Origin: Lonsdalea populi
GTDB lineage: Bacteria; Pseudomonadota; Gammaproteobacteria; Enterobacterales; Enterobacteriaceae
Direction of reading: 5' to 3'
DNA: 64,000 nt
NCBI RefSeq assembly: GCF_015999465.1
Contig: NZ_CP065534.1
Location: 3,795,708-3,859,707, forward strand
Shown: piece after piece, positions 1 to 11,281 of the stretch
Numbering within the stretch: the first letter of the stretch is position 1
Layout: each line of letters begins with the position of its first letter
Program-made: the position numbers and the translations under genes
The notes under the pieces: generated by a model
The model's input: only the letters and a program-made list of their open reading frames with translations
Databases searched by the model: none
What the model was told of the DNA's origin: nothing

Positions 1-25
1 CGATAAACTGGTCGCTGAACTGTAA
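1..25 (+). CDS. atpF: ATP synthase F0 subunit b, C-terminal end (partial)
   Basis: Only the last seven codons and the stop are in the window; they read DKLVAEL, the C-terminus of enterobacterial subunit b, the peripheral stalk of the F1Fo ATP synthase. The stop codon overlaps the start of a strong ribosome-binding site (AAGGAGG) for atpH, as expected inside the atp operon. The rest of the gene lies to the left of the window. Confidence 0.85.
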
Positions 26-39
26 GGAGGAAGGGGCTG

Positions 40-573
40 ATGTCTGAATTTGTCACGGTAGCTCGCCCCTACGCCAAAGCAGCTTTTGACTTTGCCGCAG
101 AACACCAGGCGGTTGAACACTGGCAGTACATGCTGGCATTTGCTGCGGAAGTAAGCCGAGATGAACTGATCGCCGAACTGCTTTCCGGCGCTGTTGCGCC
201 GCAAACGCTGGCGAATACCTTCATCGAGGTATGCGGTGATCAACTGGATGATGCGGGCCAAAACCTAATTCGGGTTATGGCCGAAAACGGGCGTTTACCG
301 GTGCTTACTGAAGTGCTGGAACAGTTTGTTCAACTTCGTGCGGCACAGGAATCGACAGTTAATGTCGAGGTGATTTCCGCCGCGACGTTGAGCGAGCAGC
401 AGCTATCCAAGATAGCGGTTGCGATGGAACAACGTCTGTCACGTAAAGTGAAGCTGAATTGCAAAATTGATAAGTCTGTTATGGCCGGCGTGATCATTCG
501 CGCAGGCGATATGGTGATAGACGGCAGTATTCGTGGTCGTCTGGAGCGTCTGGCAGACGTCTTGCAGTCTTAA
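40..573 (+). CDS. atpH: ATP synthase F1 subunit delta
   Basis: 177 residues, the usual length of bacterial subunit delta (OSCP homologue), which ties the F1 head to the b2 stalk. The N-terminal helical domain begins with the typical [15 protein letters not shown] motif and the C-terminal part contains the conserved [14 protein letters not shown] pattern. The start is fixed by AAGGAGG ten bases upstream. It sits 14 bp after atpF and 12 bp before atpA, in the standard enterobacterial order. Cytoplasmic face of the inner membrane. No abnormality is visible. Confidence 0.98.
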   Translation: MSEFVTVARPYAKAAFDFAAEHQAVEHWQYMLAFAAEVSRDELIAELLSGAVAPQTLANTFIEVCGDQLDDAGQNLIRVMAENGRLPVLTEVLEQFVQLRAAQESTVNVEVISAATLSEQQLSKIAVAMEQRLSRKVKLNCKIDKSVMAGVIIRAGDMVIDGSIRGRLERLADVLQS

Positions 574-585
574 GGGGACTGGAGC

Positions 586-2127
586 ATGCAACTGAATTCC
601 ACCGAAATCAGTGAACTGATCAAGCAGCGGATTGCTCAGTTCAATGTTGTGAGTGAAGCTCACAACGAAGGTACTATCGTTTCCGTCGGTGACGGGATCA
701 TCCATGTACACGGTCTGGCCGACGTCATGCAGGGGGAAATGATTTCTCTGCCCGGCAACCGTTATGCCATCGCACTGAACCTGGAGCGCGACTCCGTGGG
801 GGCAGTGGTTATGGGTCCCTATACGGACCTGGCCGAAGGCATGAAAGTCAAATGTACCGGCCGTATTCTGGAAGTGCCGGTAGGCCGTGGCCTGCTAGGC
901 CGAGTGGTCAACACTCTGGGTGCGCCTATCGACGGTAAAGGTCCGGTAGAGCACGACGGCTTCGCGGCCGTTGAAGCGATTGCGCCGGGCGTAATCGAAC
1001 GTCAGTCTGTCGACCAGCCAGTGCAAACCGGTTACAAATCCGTCGACGCGATGATTCCTATCGGCCGCGGTCAGCGTGAGCTGATCATCGGCGACCGTCA
1101 GACCGGTAAAACCGCGCTGGCCATTGACGCCATCATCAATCAGCGTGATTCCGGCATCAAATGTATCTATGTCGCTATCGGTCAGAAAGCGTCCACTATT
1201 TCCAACGTGGTTCGCAAACTGGAAGAGCATGGCGCGCTGGCTAATACCATCGTGGTGGTAGCTACGGCATCCGAATCTGCCGCTTTGCAATACCTGGCGC
1301 CTTATGCCGGTTGTGCGATGGGTGAATATTTCCGTGACCGCGGCGAAGACGCGCTGATCATTTACGATGACCTGTCCAAACAGGCTGTCGCTTATCGTCA
1401 GATTTCTCTGCTGCTGCGCCGTCCGCCGGGCCGTGAAGCATTCCCGGGCGATGTGTTCTATCTGCACTCCCGCCTGCTGGAACGTGCTGCGCGTGTTAAC
1501 TCGGAGTACGTAGAAAAATTCACCAATGGTGAAGTGAAGGACAAAACGGGTTCTTTGACGGCGCTGCCTATCATTGAAACTCAGGCTGGTGACGTTTCCG
1601 CGTTCGTTCCGACCAACGTTATTTCCATTACCGATGGTCAGATTTTCCTGGAATCCACCCTGTTCAACGCCGGTATTCGTCCTGCTGTTAACCCGGGGAT
1701 CTCCGTATCCCGTGTGGGTGGTGCGGCTCAGAGCAAGATCATGAAGAAACTGTCCGGGGGGATTCGTACCGCGCTGGCACAGTATCGTGAACTGGCGGCG
1801 TTTTCTCAGTTTGCTTCCGATCTGGATGATGCAACGCGTAAACAGCTGAATCACGGTCAGAAAGTGACTGAACTGCTGAAACAGAAACAGTACGCGCCGA
1901 TGTCCATCGCGCAGCAGTCTCTGGTGCTGTTCTCCGCAGAGCGCGGTTATCTGGAAGACGTTGAGCTGTCTAAAGTGGGAAGCTTCGAAGCGGCGCTGCT
2001 GGCTTATGCTAGCCGTGAGCACGGCGAACTTCTGCAGCAGATCGACCAGACGGGTGCTTATAACGATAAAATCGAGGGTCAATTCAAAACTATCCTCGAT
2101 ACCTTTAAAGCAACCCAGTCCTGGTAA
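586..2127 (+). CDS. atpA: ATP synthase F1 subunit alpha
   Basis: 513 residues, equal in length to E. coli AtpA. The alpha subunit forms the non-catalytic nucleotide sites of the F1 hexamer. The Walker A motif GDRQTGKT is at about residue 169, followed by the Walker B stretch [11 protein letters not shown] and the SRVGGAAQ motif characteristic of ATP synthase alpha/beta families. The start [12 protein letters not shown] matches the enterobacterial protein and is preceded by GGGACTGGAGC. Third gene of the part of the operon seen here. Confidence 0.99.
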   Translation: MQLNSTEISELIKQRIAQFNVVSEAHNEGTIVSVGDGIIHVHGLADVMQGEMISLPGNRYAIALNLERDSVGAVVMGPYTDLAEGMKVKCTGRILEVPVGRGLLGRVVNTLGAPIDGKGPVEHDGFAAVEAIAPGVIERQSVDQPVQTGYKSVDAMIPIGRGQRELIIGDRQTGKTALAIDAIINQRDSGIKCIYVAIGQKASTISNVVRKLEEHGALANTIVVVATASESAALQYLAPYAGCAMGEYFRDRGEDALIIYDDLSKQAVAYRQISLLLRRPPGREAFPGDVFYLHSRLLERAARVNSEYVEKFTNGEVKDKTGSLTALPIIETQAGDVSAFVPTNVISITDGQIFLESTLFNAGIRPAVNPGISVSRVGGAAQSKIMKKLSGGIRTALAQYRELAAFSQFASDLDDATRKQLNHGQKVTELLKQKQYAPMSIAQQSLVLFSAERGYLEDVELSKVGSFEAALLAYASREHGELLQQIDQTGAYNDKIEGQFKTILDTFKATQSW

Positions 2128-2179
2128 TTGCCGCGGTCTGCCGAGAGGCGGACCGCTAGGCTATTGAGGAGAAGCTAAG

Positions 2180-3043
2180 ATGGCCGGCGCAAAAGAGATA
2201 CGTAGTAAGATCGGAAGCGTCCAGAATACGCAGAAGATCACTAAAGCGATGGAGATGGTCGCCGCTTCCAAAATGCGTAAATCGCAGGATCGTATGGTGG
2301 CCAGCCGTCCTTATGCTGAAACTATTCGCAAAGTGATTGGTCACCTTGCGTTAGGTAATTTGGAGTACAGACATCCATACCTGGAAGAGCGCGAAGTTAA
2401 GCGCGTCGGGTATTTTGCGGTGTCTACAGACCGTGGCCTGTGCGGCGGCTTGAATATTAACCTGTTCAAAAAGCTTCTGGCCGAGATGAAAGAGTGGGGC
2501 GACAAGGGCGTAGAAAGCGATCTGGCGCTGGTCGGTTCGAAAGGCGTCTCTTTCTTCAATTCCGTTGGCGGAAACGTTGTCGCTCAGGTTACTGGTATGG
2601 GCGATGCCCCCAGCCTGTCCGAATTGATCGGGCCGGTAAAAGTCATGCTGCAGGCCTATGACGAAGGTCGTCTGGACAAGCTGTATGTGGTGAGCAACAA
2701 GTTTATCAATACCATGTCTCAGGAGCCTCAGGTTGTTCAATTACTGCCTCTGCCCCCGGCGGAAGACAGTACGCTGAAGAAAAAATCCTGGGATTATCTG
2801 TATGAACCGGATCCTAAGTCGCTGCTGGATACACTGTTGCGCCGTTATGTGGAGTCTCAGGTTTATCAGGGCGTCGTAGAGAACCTGGCCAGCGAGCAGG
2901 CCGCGCGAATGGTTGCGATGAAGGCCGCCACCGATAACGGCGGTAATCTGATTAAAGAGCTGCAGTTGGTATACAACAAAGCTCGTCAGGCCAGCATCAC
3001 TCAGGAACTCACCGAGATCGTCGGGGGAGCCTCCGCGGTTTAA
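2180..3043 (+). CDS. atpG: ATP synthase F1 subunit gamma
   Basis: 287 residues, same as E. coli AtpG. Gamma is the rotating central shaft that couples proton flow through Fo to catalysis in F1. The N-terminal coiled-coil helix begins [20 protein letters not shown] and the C-terminal helix carries the conserved [15 protein letters not shown] pattern. GAGGAG precedes the ATG. It follows atpA by 52 bp. Confidence 0.99.
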   Translation: MAGAKEIRSKIGSVQNTQKITKAMEMVAASKMRKSQDRMVASRPYAETIRKVIGHLALGNLEYRHPYLEEREVKRVGYFAVSTDRGLCGGLNINLFKKLLAEMKEWGDKGVESDLALVGSKGVSFFNSVGGNVVAQVTGMGDAPSLSELIGPVKVMLQAYDEGRLDKLYVVSNKFINTMSQEPQVVQLLPLPPAEDSTLKKKSWDYLYEPDPKSLLDTLLRRYVESQVYQGVVENLASEQAARMVAMKAATDNGGNLIKELQLVYNKARQASITQELTEIVGGASAV

Positions 3044-3048
3044 GCTAG

Positions 3049-4473
<1,425 letters not shown>

Positions 4474-4493
4474 CGCCTTGATAGGAGGGTGAC

Positions 4494-4916
4494 ATGGCTG
4501 CTATGACTTACCATCTGGATGTCGTGAGTGCGGAACAGGCAATGTTCGCCGGCCTGGTACAGAAAATTCAGGTGACCGGTAGCGAAGGCGAGCTGGGGAT
4601 TTACCCTGGTCACGCCCCCCTGCTGACGGCCATTAAGCCTGGTATGGTGCGTATTGTTAAGCAACACGGTGATGAAGAGTTCATCTACCTGTCCGGTGGT
4701 ACCCTTGAGGTACAGCCGAACGCGGTCACCGTTTTGGCTGATACCGCCATCCGTGGGCAGGATCTTGATGAAGCGCGGGCTTTGGAAGCGAAACGCAAGG
4801 CTGAAGAGCATATCCGTAGTTCACATGGTGACGTGGATTATGCTCAGGCCTCTGCTGAACTGAGCAAAGCCATTGCTAAACTGCGCGTTATCGAGCTGAC
4901 CAGAAAATCGATGTAA
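4494..4916 (+). CDS. atpC: ATP synthase F1 subunit epsilon
   Basis: 140 residues; E. coli epsilon is 139. It is the regulatory foot of the rotor: an N-terminal beta sandwich ([19 protein letters not shown]) and a C-terminal helical hairpin ([14 protein letters not shown]) that inhibits ATP hydrolysis. A strong AGGAGGG lies upstream of the chosen ATG; a second in-frame ATG three codons later is a weaker alternative. Last gene of the operon, followed by a terminator. Confidence 0.98.
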   Translation: MAAMTYHLDVVSAEQAMFAGLVQKIQVTGSEGELGIYPGHAPLLTAIKPGMVRIVKQHGDEEFIYLSGGTLEVQPNAVTVLADTAIRGQDLDEARALEAKRKAEEHIRSSHGDVDYAQASAELSKAIAKLRVIELTRKSM

Positions 4917-4930
4917 CAGAGACAGTCTCC

Positions 4931-4967
4931 AAAAAGCCGGCCGGTTTTTACCTGCTGGCTTTTTTTA
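4931..4967 (+). terminator. Intrinsic terminator of the atp operon
   Basis: AAAAAGCCGGC pairs with GCTGGCTTTTT (one G-U pair) around a loop of about ten bases, followed by an unbroken T run. It sits 14 bp after the atpC stop. Confidence 0.9.
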
Positions 4968-5184
4968 TACCCGTGATCCGGGCGATGTTGAGGGGAGCAA
5001 CACCTGAAAGCGTCGCAAAATGGACACATTCGAGGAGGAATATGCCATTTAGTCGGTGTTATCTCGCAAAATGAGACCAAGCAGGATTTTTCGCTGAAAA
5101 ATATGTAGTAATCCGGTGTAATAATAGGGTTAACTTTCATTCGTCCCACTTAGTGGGCACCAATCAGTTTCAGTCAGGATACCT

Positions 5185-6555
5185 ATGTCGAACAGTGCTA
5201 TCAGCGTCGTTATTCTTGCCGCCGGCAAGGGGACGCGCATGTATTCCGATCTTCCCAAAGTTCTCCACCCGCTGGCCGGTAAACCGATGGTTCAACACGT
5301 GATTGATACCGCCATGAAGGTGGGTGCCGAGCGCGTTCATCTGGTCTATGGCCACGGCGGCGATCGCCTGAAAAAGACGCTGTCCGGCGAAGCGCTGAAC
5401 TGGGTGTTGCAGGCCGAACAACTGGGGACGGGACATGCGATGCAGCAGGCGGCGCCAGCGTTTACCGATGACGAAGATGTCCTGATGCTGTATGGCGATG
5501 TGCCGTTGATCTCCGAAGCGACGCTGAAGCGTCTGGTGCAGGCGAAGCCCGAGGGCGGTATCGGCCTGCTAACCGTAAATGTGACCGATCCTACGGGATA
5601 CGGCCGGATCGTGCGGCAGGATCAAGAGGTGGTCGGCATCGTGGAACATAAAGATGCCAGCGAGGCGCAGCGTGAAATCGGCGAAATCAATACCGGTATT
5701 CTGGTGGCGGGCGGACGCGATCTGAAGCGCTGGTTGAGCCAGCTGACCAATAACAATGCCCAGGGCGAGTACTACATCACCGATATCATCGCGTTGGCCG
5801 CTCAGGAAGGACGCTGCGTTGCAGCGGTACACCCTGAGTGTGCCAGCGAGGTGGAAGGCGTCAATAACCGTCTCCAGCTGGCGCGTCTGGAGCGCATCTA
5901 TCAGCAGGAACAGGCGGAGAAGCTGCTGCTGGCAGGAGTGATGCTACAGGATCCGGCGCGCTTCGATCTGCGCGGCAACGTGACGTTTGGCCGCGACGTC
6001 ACCATTGACAGCAACGTCATCCTGGAAGGTCAGATCACGCTGGGCGATCGCGTCACGATCGGCGCAGGCTGCGTGATCAAAAACAGCGTCATTGGTGATG
6101 ACTGCGAAGTCAGTCCATACTCCGTGCTAGAAGACGCCGTGCTGGAAGCGAAATGCACTATCGGTCCTTTTGCGCGTCTGCGACCTGGCGCCGAGCTGGC
6201 GGAAGGCGCTCATGTCGGCAACTTCGTTGAAATGAAAAAAGCCCGCTTGGGTAAGGGTTCCAAAGCGGGTCACCTGACTTATCTGGGCGATGCCGATATC
6301 GGCTCGAACGTGAATATCGGCGCCGGCACCATCACCTGTAATTATGACGGAGCCAACAAACATCAAACCATCATCGGCGACGACGTGTTCGTGGGCTCTG
6401 ATACCCAACTGGTAGCGCCGGTTCGCGTCGGCAAGGGAGCGACCCTCGGCGCCGGCACCACGGTGACTCGCGACGTCGGCGAGAACGAGCTGGTGCTCAG
6501 CCGTGTCCAGCAGACTAATATTGCGGGCTGGCGGAGGCCGGTGAAAACACAGTAA
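5185..6555 (+). CDS. glmU: Bifunctional GlcNAc-1-phosphate uridyltransferase / glucosamine-1-phosphate acetyltransferase
   Basis: 456 residues, identical in length to E. coli GlmU. It makes UDP-N-acetylglucosamine for peptidoglycan and LPS in the cytoplasm. The N-terminal uridyltransferase domain starts with [20 protein letters not shown], the nucleotide-binding LxxGxGTxM motif. From about residue 250 the protein is a left-handed beta helix of hexapeptide repeats (for example [18 protein letters not shown]), the acetyltransferase half. A 268-bp gap separates it from atpC. glmS follows. Confidence 0.99.
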   Translation: MSNSAISVVILAAGKGTRMYSDLPKVLHPLAGKPMVQHVIDTAMKVGAERVHLVYGHGGDRLKKTLSGEALNWVLQAEQLGTGHAMQQAAPAFTDDEDVLMLYGDVPLISEATLKRLVQAKPEGGIGLLTVNVTDPTGYGRIVRQDQEVVGIVEHKDASEAQREIGEINTGILVAGGRDLKRWLSQLTNNNAQGEYYITDIIALAAQEGRCVAAVHPECASEVEGVNNRLQLARLERIYQQEQAEKLLLAGVMLQDPARFDLRGNVTFGRDVTIDSNVILEGQITLGDRVTIGAGCVIKNSVIGDDCEVSPYSVLEDAVLEAKCTIGPFARLRPGAELAEGAHVGNFVEMKKARLGKGSKAGHLTYLGDADIGSNVNIGAGTITCNYDGANKHQTIIGDDVFVGSDTQLVAPVRVGKGATLGAGTTVTRDVGENELVLSRVQQTNIAGWRRPVKTQ

Positions 6556-6565
6556 ATCGCAGCAG

Positions 6566-6626
6566 CAATGGCGGCTGATGTGCGCCATTGTCGAACAGAG
6601 CATCCCGTCTGAACAGGGGCGGGATG
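6566..6626 (+). other. Two tandem RNA hairpins in the glmU-glmS spacer
   Basis: CAATGGCG (6566-6573) pairs perfectly with CGCCATTG (6583-6590), and CATCCCG (6601-6607) with CGGGATG (6620-6626). Neither has a T tract, so they are unlikely to be intrinsic terminators. In E. coli the glmUS transcript is processed near the glmU stop and the glmS leader is controlled by the sRNA GlmZ; the hairpins may belong to such a processing region. The link is inference: I could not identify a GlmZ pairing site with confidence in the 250-bp spacer. Confidence 0.5.
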
Positions 6627-6806
6627 GGTAATGTCTTGATGAAAGACGGTTTTGTCCTGCATTTTCACGTTGATGCGCGAACTCGCAGGCCAAAACATAA
6701 TAATTCCCCACTCTACAAGGCTCGGGGAGCCCGGAATGAACCGGATTAATCAGGTCAAAGACTTCATCGGTGACACAGTATGTCGCCTTAATAGGAATAC
6801 CATTGT

Positions 6807-8642
6807 ATGTGTGGAATTGTAGGCGCAGTCGCGCAACGAGATATTGCTGAAATCCTGCTGGAAGGGTTACGCCGTCTGGAATACCGAGGCTACGATTCGG
6901 CCGGTCTGGCGGTGGTCGATAACGAAGGGCATCTGACCCGTCTGCGTCGTCTGGGTAAAGTTCAGATGCTGGCCCAGGCGGCGGATGAACATCCGCTGCA
7001 CGGCGGCACCGGGATCGCCCATACGCGCTGGGCGACGCATGGCGAACCATCGGAAGCGAATGCGCATCCGCATGTGTCTGAAAACATCGTCGTGGTGCAT
7101 AACGGCATCATTGAAAACTATGAGCCGCTGCGTGAAACGCTGATCGATCGGGGCTTTCAGTTCGTTTCCGAAACGGATACGGAAGTCGTCGCGCATCTAG
7201 TGCGCTGGGAGCAGAAAGAGAAGGGCGGTTCGCTGATTGATATCGTCAAGCGCGTCATTCCTCAGCTGCGCGGCGCTTACGGCATGGTGCTCATGGACCG
7301 CCGCGATCCCAACGTTCTGGTGGCCGCGCGTTCCGGCAGTCCGCTGGTCATTGGCCGCGGCGTAGGAGAAAACTTCATTGCTTCCGATCAGCTGGCGTTA
7401 TTGCCGGTGACGCGTCGCTTTATCTTTCTGGAAGAGGGAGATATCGCCGAAATCACTCGCCGTAAGGTACGTATTTTCGATCGTCACGGTGCGGAAGTGA
7501 CGCGCGATGAGATTGAATCCAACGTGCAGTACGACGCCGGCGACAAGGGTACCCACCGGCATTACATGCAGAAAGAGATTTATGAACAGCCTCTGGCGAT
7601 CAAAAACACGCTGGAAGGCCGTTTCAGCCACGGCGAGATCGATCTATCCGAACTGGGAGCGCATGCAGACGAACTGCTGTCGAAAGTCGAGCATTTGCAG
7701 ATTATCGCCTGTGGAACCTCCTACAACTCTGGAATGGTGTCCCGCTACTGGTTTGAGTCGCTGGCCGGTATTCCGTGCGATGTTGAAATCGCTTCCGAAT
7801 TCCGTTATCGCAAGCCGGCGGTGCGGCGTAACAGCATGATGATTACGCTGTCCCAGTCTGGGGAAACCGCCGATACGCTGGCGGCGCTGCGTTTGTCGAA
7901 GTCGCTTAGCTATCTGGGCTCGCTGGCGATTTGTAACGTGGCCAGCTCGTCGCTGGTTCGCGAGTCCGATTTGGCGTTGATGACCAAAGCCGGCACTGAA
8001 ATTGGCGTGGCGTCGACCAAGGCTTTCACCACTCAGCTGACGGTATTGCTGATGCTGGTGGCGCGCATCGGGCGTCTGCGCGGTATGGATCCTCAGGTCG
8101 AGCACGACATCGTACACGCGCTACAGGCCTTGCCTGCGCGTCTGGAGCAGATCTTATCCCAGGATAAGCTGATTGAATCGCTGGCGGAAGGCTTCTCCGA
8201 CAAGCACCACGCGCTGTTTCTGGGGCGTGGCGACCAGTATCCGATAGCGATGGAAGGGGCGCTCAAGCTCAAAGAGATCTCCTATATTCACGCGGAAGCC
8301 TACGCTGCCGGTGAGTTGAAACATGGTCCGCTGGCGTTGATCGATGCGGATATGCCGGTTGTGGTGGTCGCGCCCAACAACGATTTGCTGGAAAAACTCA
8401 AATCCAACATTGAGGAAGTCCGTGCTCGAGGCGGCGAACTGTATGTCTTCGCGGATGAAGAAGCGGGATTCACCTCGGACAGCGACATGATGAAAATCAT
8501 TTCTCTGCCGCATGTGGAAGATGTGATTGCCCCTATCTTCTACACCGTGCCGCTTCAGCTGCTGGCTTACCACGTTGCCTTAATAAAAGGGACGGATGTC
8601 GACCAGCCGCGTAACCTGGCTAAATCCGTCACCGTTGAGTAA
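6807..8642 (+). CDS. glmS: Glucosamine-6-phosphate synthase (glutamine--fructose-6-phosphate aminotransferase)
   Basis: 611 codons; E. coli GlmS is 609. It converts fructose-6-P and glutamine to glucosamine-6-P, the first step of hexosamine synthesis. After Met removal, Cys1 (MCGIVGAV) is the glutaminase nucleophile. Two SIS domains follow, with the [10 protein letters not shown] sugar-phosphate motif at about residue 350. The C-terminus [13 protein letters not shown] is the highly conserved tail whose DNA is the recognition sequence for Tn7 TnsD. The leader is long (250 bp) and may be post-transcriptionally controlled. Confidence 0.99.
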   Translation: MCGIVGAVAQRDIAEILLEGLRRLEYRGYDSAGLAVVDNEGHLTRLRRLGKVQMLAQAADEHPLHGGTGIAHTRWATHGEPSEANAHPHVSENIVVVHNGIIENYEPLRETLIDRGFQFVSETDTEVVAHLVRWEQKEKGGSLIDIVKRVIPQLRGAYGMVLMDRRDPNVLVAARSGSPLVIGRGVGENFIASDQLALLPVTRRFIFLEEGDIAEITRRKVRIFDRHGAEVTRDEIESNVQYDAGDKGTHRHYMQKEIYEQPLAIKNTLEGRFSHGEIDLSELGAHADELLSKVEHLQIIACGTSYNSGMVSRYWFESLAGIPCDVEIASEFRYRKPAVRRNSMMITLSQSGETADTLAALRLSKSLSYLGSLAICNVASSSLVRESDLALMTKAGTEIGVASTKAFTTQLTVLLMLVARIGRLRGMDPQVEHDIVHALQALPARLEQILSQDKLIESLAEGFSDKHHALFLGRGDQYPIAMEGALKLKEISYIHAEAYAAGELKHGPLALIDADMPVVVVAPNNDLLEKLKSNIEEVRARGGELYVFADEEAGFTSDSDMMKIISLPHVEDVIAPIFYTVPLQLLAYHVALIKGTDVDQPRNLAKSVTVE

Positions 8643-8672
8643 TTAAGCCTGCCTCGTCGGCCAGAGAAATCA
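8600..8672 (+). other. attTn7-type site, unoccupied
   Basis: The 3' end of glmS encodes the conserved tail recognised by TnsD of Tn7-like transposons, which insert about 25 bp past the stop, here about position 8665, inside the terminator hairpin. No Tn7 ends or tns genes are visible. Position is inferred from the well-known attTn7 arrangement. Confidence 0.55.
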
Positions 8673-8704
8673 TGTTCATATTCTCTGGCTGACGTTATTT
8701 TCCC
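8656..8704 (+). terminator. Intrinsic terminator after glmS
   Basis: A 13-bp stem, GTCGGCCAGAGAA (8656-8668) with TTCTCTGGCTGAC (8681-8693), one G-U pair, followed by a T-rich tract. The rest of the 317-bp gap to the next gene is AT-rich, with an 8-bp palindrome GAGCGCTC at 8804-8811 and a possible -10 TATGATAAT near 8824; no gene is seen in it. Confidence 0.85.
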
Positions 8705-8959
8705 CTTTTATTTTATTCCGTTATAAATATTTCCGCCCCGCCGCCGTTTTAATCCTTACTGCCTTGATGACTTTTTTTATTTACGTTTGGCCGGTTGTTT
8801 AGTGAGCGCTCGTTCGACTGAATTATGATAATTTTTGTAAAAAAGTTACATTTTTGGGTAATATGTGCGCAGTGATGCGTGTTCTTTTTTTCGGCTTCGC
8901 ATCCATGACTGCCGTTTTGAATCAGGCAGACCAAATGGTGAAATTCTTACAGGGATTCT

Positions 8960-9352
8960 ATGAAAAAGTTTCGTATTTTAGCCGCGTGTCTGGTGTGTCT
9001 CTTTACATTAGTGGGTTGTTCATCCAGGAGCGCTTATATTCTGAATGTGAATAAACCCATTACCGGCCATTACACCATCGACCAGGTAAAAACAGCCATT
9101 CTTCAGGCGGGTCAGCAGCGTGAATGGATTATGACGCCGGTCTCTCCTGGCGTGATTAATGGTCATATCGACCAGCGCGGTCATATTGCGGATATTCGCA
9201 TCAACTATTCGACCAGTAGCTACTCCATCAACTATGTCAGCAGCCAGAATCTTAAAGCGGGCAATGGTAAAATCCATCGTAATTACAACCGCTGGATAAA
9301 TAATCTGGATCGGGAAATTCAATTGCGTCTGTCAGCTCAACTTATTAAATAA
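8960..9352 (+). CDS. Small outer-membrane-type lipoprotein, unknown function
   Basis: 130 residues. The N-terminus is a lipoprotein signal peptide with lipobox LVGC, Cys at residue 20, followed by SSRS; there is no Asp at +2, so sorting to the outer membrane is expected. The mature part is about 110 residues with no motif I recognise and no further membrane segment. ACAGGGATTCT precedes the ATG. It stands alone between the glmS terminator and a weak hairpin, 60 bp before the aryl polyene operon. It may be a peripheral member of that cluster, but this is only inferred from position. Confidence 0.75.
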   Translation: MKKFRILAACLVCLFTLVGCSSRSAYILNVNKPITGHYTIDQVKTAILQAGQQREWIMTPVSPGVINGHIDQRGHIADIRINYSTSSYSINYVSSQNLKAGNGKIHRNYNRWINNLDREIQLRLSAQLIK

Positions 9353-9358
9353 TCATCT

Positions 9359-9400
9359 GGGCCGGACAAATTTATTCGGCCTGTTATTTTTATTTATTTT
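9359..9400 (+). terminator. Weak hairpin with T-rich tail before the aryl polyene operon
   Basis: GGCCG (9360-9364) pairs with CGGCC (9377-9381), followed by TGTTATTTTTATTTATTTT. The stem is short, so it may only attenuate. It separates the lipoprotein gene from the methyltransferase. Confidence 0.45.
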
Positions 9401-9412
9401 CAGGGGAATGCT

Positions 9413-10495
9413 GTGTCTTACGGATACGATAAAGATAATCTCAGCGCCTTAGACGCAATTACCGAAGCTCAGCGTATCGCCTTTGCCCCCCTGTTGTTTC
9501 AGGCGGCGGTCAATTTGCGAGATTACGGCATTTTGCCTTTTCTGGACGAACGCGGACAGACAGGCGCCTCGCTGAATGACATTATTTCCGCCGTCGATTT
9601 AAATCGTTATGCTGTGGAGCTTTTGCTGGACGCAGGATTGAGCGGTCGCCTCGTTTACCTGAAAAATGATCATTATTTCCTGACCAAAACAGGGCATTAC
9701 CTTATTCGTGATCGTATGACGCGGGTGAATATGGATTTTACCCAGGACGTTTGTTATCAGGGCATGTTCTATCTCGATAAGGCCTTATCAGAAAACAAGC
9801 CGGCGGGATTACGCGTTTTTGGCGATTGGCCGACGATCTATCCGGCTTTGAGCGTGTTACCACCGAAGGCGCGGGAAAGTTGGTTTGCTTTCGATCACTT
9901 TTACTCGGATGCGGCGTTTAAAGCTGCGTTGCCCTACGTGTTTCAGTATGGTCCCCGGCAGTTGTATGACGTGGGTGGCAATACCGGTAAATGGGCGATG
10001 TTGTGCCATGACTACAATCCGGATGTCCACATCACTCTGGTCGATTTACCTGAACAGATAGCGTTAGCGAAAACGGCCGTGGCGCAAGCCGGTAAGTCCG
10101 GCCGCATCAGCGGCATGGCCGCCGACATCCTTTCTGACGATGCTTTGCCGACAGAGGCCGATATCTGGTGGATGAGCCAATTTCTCGATTGCTTCAGCGA
10201 AGAGCAGATTGTGTGGATTTTATGCAAGATCACGCGGAGTATGCAGCCGGAAGCCAGGATTTGCATTCTGGAAATATTCTGGGATCGACAGAAATGGGAA
10301 GCGGCCGCATTCAGCCTCAATATGTCGTCGCTTTACTTTACCTGTCTTGCCAACGGTAACAGCCGTTTCTATGCCGCGAAGCGCTTTATACCGTTGTTGG
10401 CTCAGGCGGGGCTGGACGTGGAACAACAGGTCGACAATATCGGCGTGGGACATACGTTATTGGTCTGTAAAAAAGCCGCTGCATCAATTAATTAA
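9413..10495 (+). CDS. apeB: SAM-dependent methyltransferase of the aryl polyene cluster
   Basis: 360 residues. An N-terminal winged-helix-like dimerisation region (about 1-110) is followed by a class I AdoMet fold with motif I DVGGNTGKW at about residue 187 and the acidic motif TLVDLP at about 209, the layout of family 2 O-methyltransferases. In aryl polyene clusters such an enzyme decorates the aryl head. The start is GTG, chosen because AGGGGA lies six bases upstream and no in-frame ATG is near. First gene of the operon. The ape symbol follows the published order from memory. Confidence 0.75.
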   Translation: MSYGYDKDNLSALDAITEAQRIAFAPLLFQAAVNLRDYGILPFLDERGQTGASLNDIISAVDLNRYAVELLLDAGLSGRLVYLKNDHYFLTKTGHYLIRDRMTRVNMDFTQDVCYQGMFYLDKALSENKPAGLRVFGDWPTIYPALSVLPPKARESWFAFDHFYSDAAFKAALPYVFQYGPRQLYDVGGNTGKWAMLCHDYNPDVHITLVDLPEQIALAKTAVAQAGKSGRISGMAADILSDDALPTEADIWWMSQFLDCFSEEQIVWILCKITRSMQPEARICILEIFWDRQKWEAAAFSLNMSSLYFTCLANGNSRFYAAKRFIPLLAQAGLDVEQQVDNIGVGHTLLVCKKAAASIN

Positions 10496-10552
10496 CGTCA
10501 GGGAAAGCCGGTAGTTTCGACACGATAAATACCGAAAAGAAGAAAACCAAGT

Positions 10553-11281
10553 ATGAATTTTGCTTTTACACTCCTTGACTGGCAGGCGAGAGCGCCGGGC
10601 TTAAATGATTTTACCGACTGGCAGCGCTGGGCGAAAACGCCCTGTGCCATCGATCCTGAGCAACCCGTGGGCAAATGCCGTCATCTGCCGATGATGACGG
10701 CGAGACGTCTCAATAGCGGTAGCCGGCTTTCGGTCGACTGCGGATTGTCTCTGTTACAACAGCATGGCGGCGACGCCGTCGTATTTACCAGCCGTCACGG
10801 CGAACTGGAGCGTAACCTGCGCATCCTGCTGGCGCTGTCGCAGCAGGAAAGCCTGTCTCCTACCGACTTCACGATGTCTGTGCATAACTCCTCGGTGGGA
10901 AGTCTGACTATCGCCGCCCGATCATCGTTAGTGTCGACGTCGATTGCGGCAGGGCTGGACTCCTTTCAGCAGGGGCTACTGGAAGTCGCCGCACTGCATA
11001 AGGCGGGATATCGCCATGTCGTGCTGGTGGATTTTGATGGCGCGGTGCCTGCCTTTTTCGACGATAAACTGCCGGAACAGGTGCCGCGTTACCCTTATGC
11101 CGTTGCGCTGCTCCTGGCTCCCGGCGATGACCTGACGTGTGCATCCTCTCCTTTAAGTGTGGCGGAAGAGCCTGGAACGCCCCAAAGTCTGCAATTTTTG
11201 CAGGCGGTATTAGCGCAAAAAAAGACATTTAACATTGAGGGCGCCAACGTCAGCTGGCAGTGGAAGGCGCGCTATGAGTGA
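10553..11281 (+). CDS. apeC: Ketosynthase-like chain-length factor (short)
   Basis: 242 residues, resembling only the N-terminal half of a beta-ketoacyl synthase (Ketoacyl-synt_2 type). The segment SVHNSSVGSLTIAARS aligns with the active-site region, but no nucleophilic Cys is present. In characterised APE systems such a truncated KS partners the full KS (ApeO) and acts like a chain-length factor. The 3' end overlaps the next gene by 8 bp (ATGAGTGA). Cytoplasmic. Assignment rests on fold resemblance and its place in the cluster. Confidence 0.75.
   Translation: MNFAFTLLDWQARAPGLNDFTDWQRWAKTPCAIDPEQPVGKCRHLPMMTARRLNSGSRLSVDCGLSLLQQHGGDAVVFTSRHGELERNLRILLALSQQESLSPTDFTMSVHNSSVGSLTIAARSSLVSTSIAAGLDSFQQGLLEVAALHKAGYRHVVLVDFDGAVPAFFDDKLPEQVPRYPYAVALLLAPGDDLTCASSPLSVAEEPGTPQSLQFLQAVLAQKKTFNIEGANVSWQWKARYE

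Noticed and set aside
895..2082. 395-codon open frame on the minus strand inside atpA
   Set aside because: Antisense shadow of a highly conserved gene; no ribosome-binding site and no family resemblance.
6127..7050. 307-codon minus-strand frame across glmU, the spacer and glmS
   Set aside because: Covers two certain genes in antisense and has no motif of its own.
8749..8934. 61-codon minus-strand frame in the glmS-lipoprotein spacer
   Set aside because: Low-complexity AT-rich sequence, no ribosome-binding site, no resemblance to any protein known to me.
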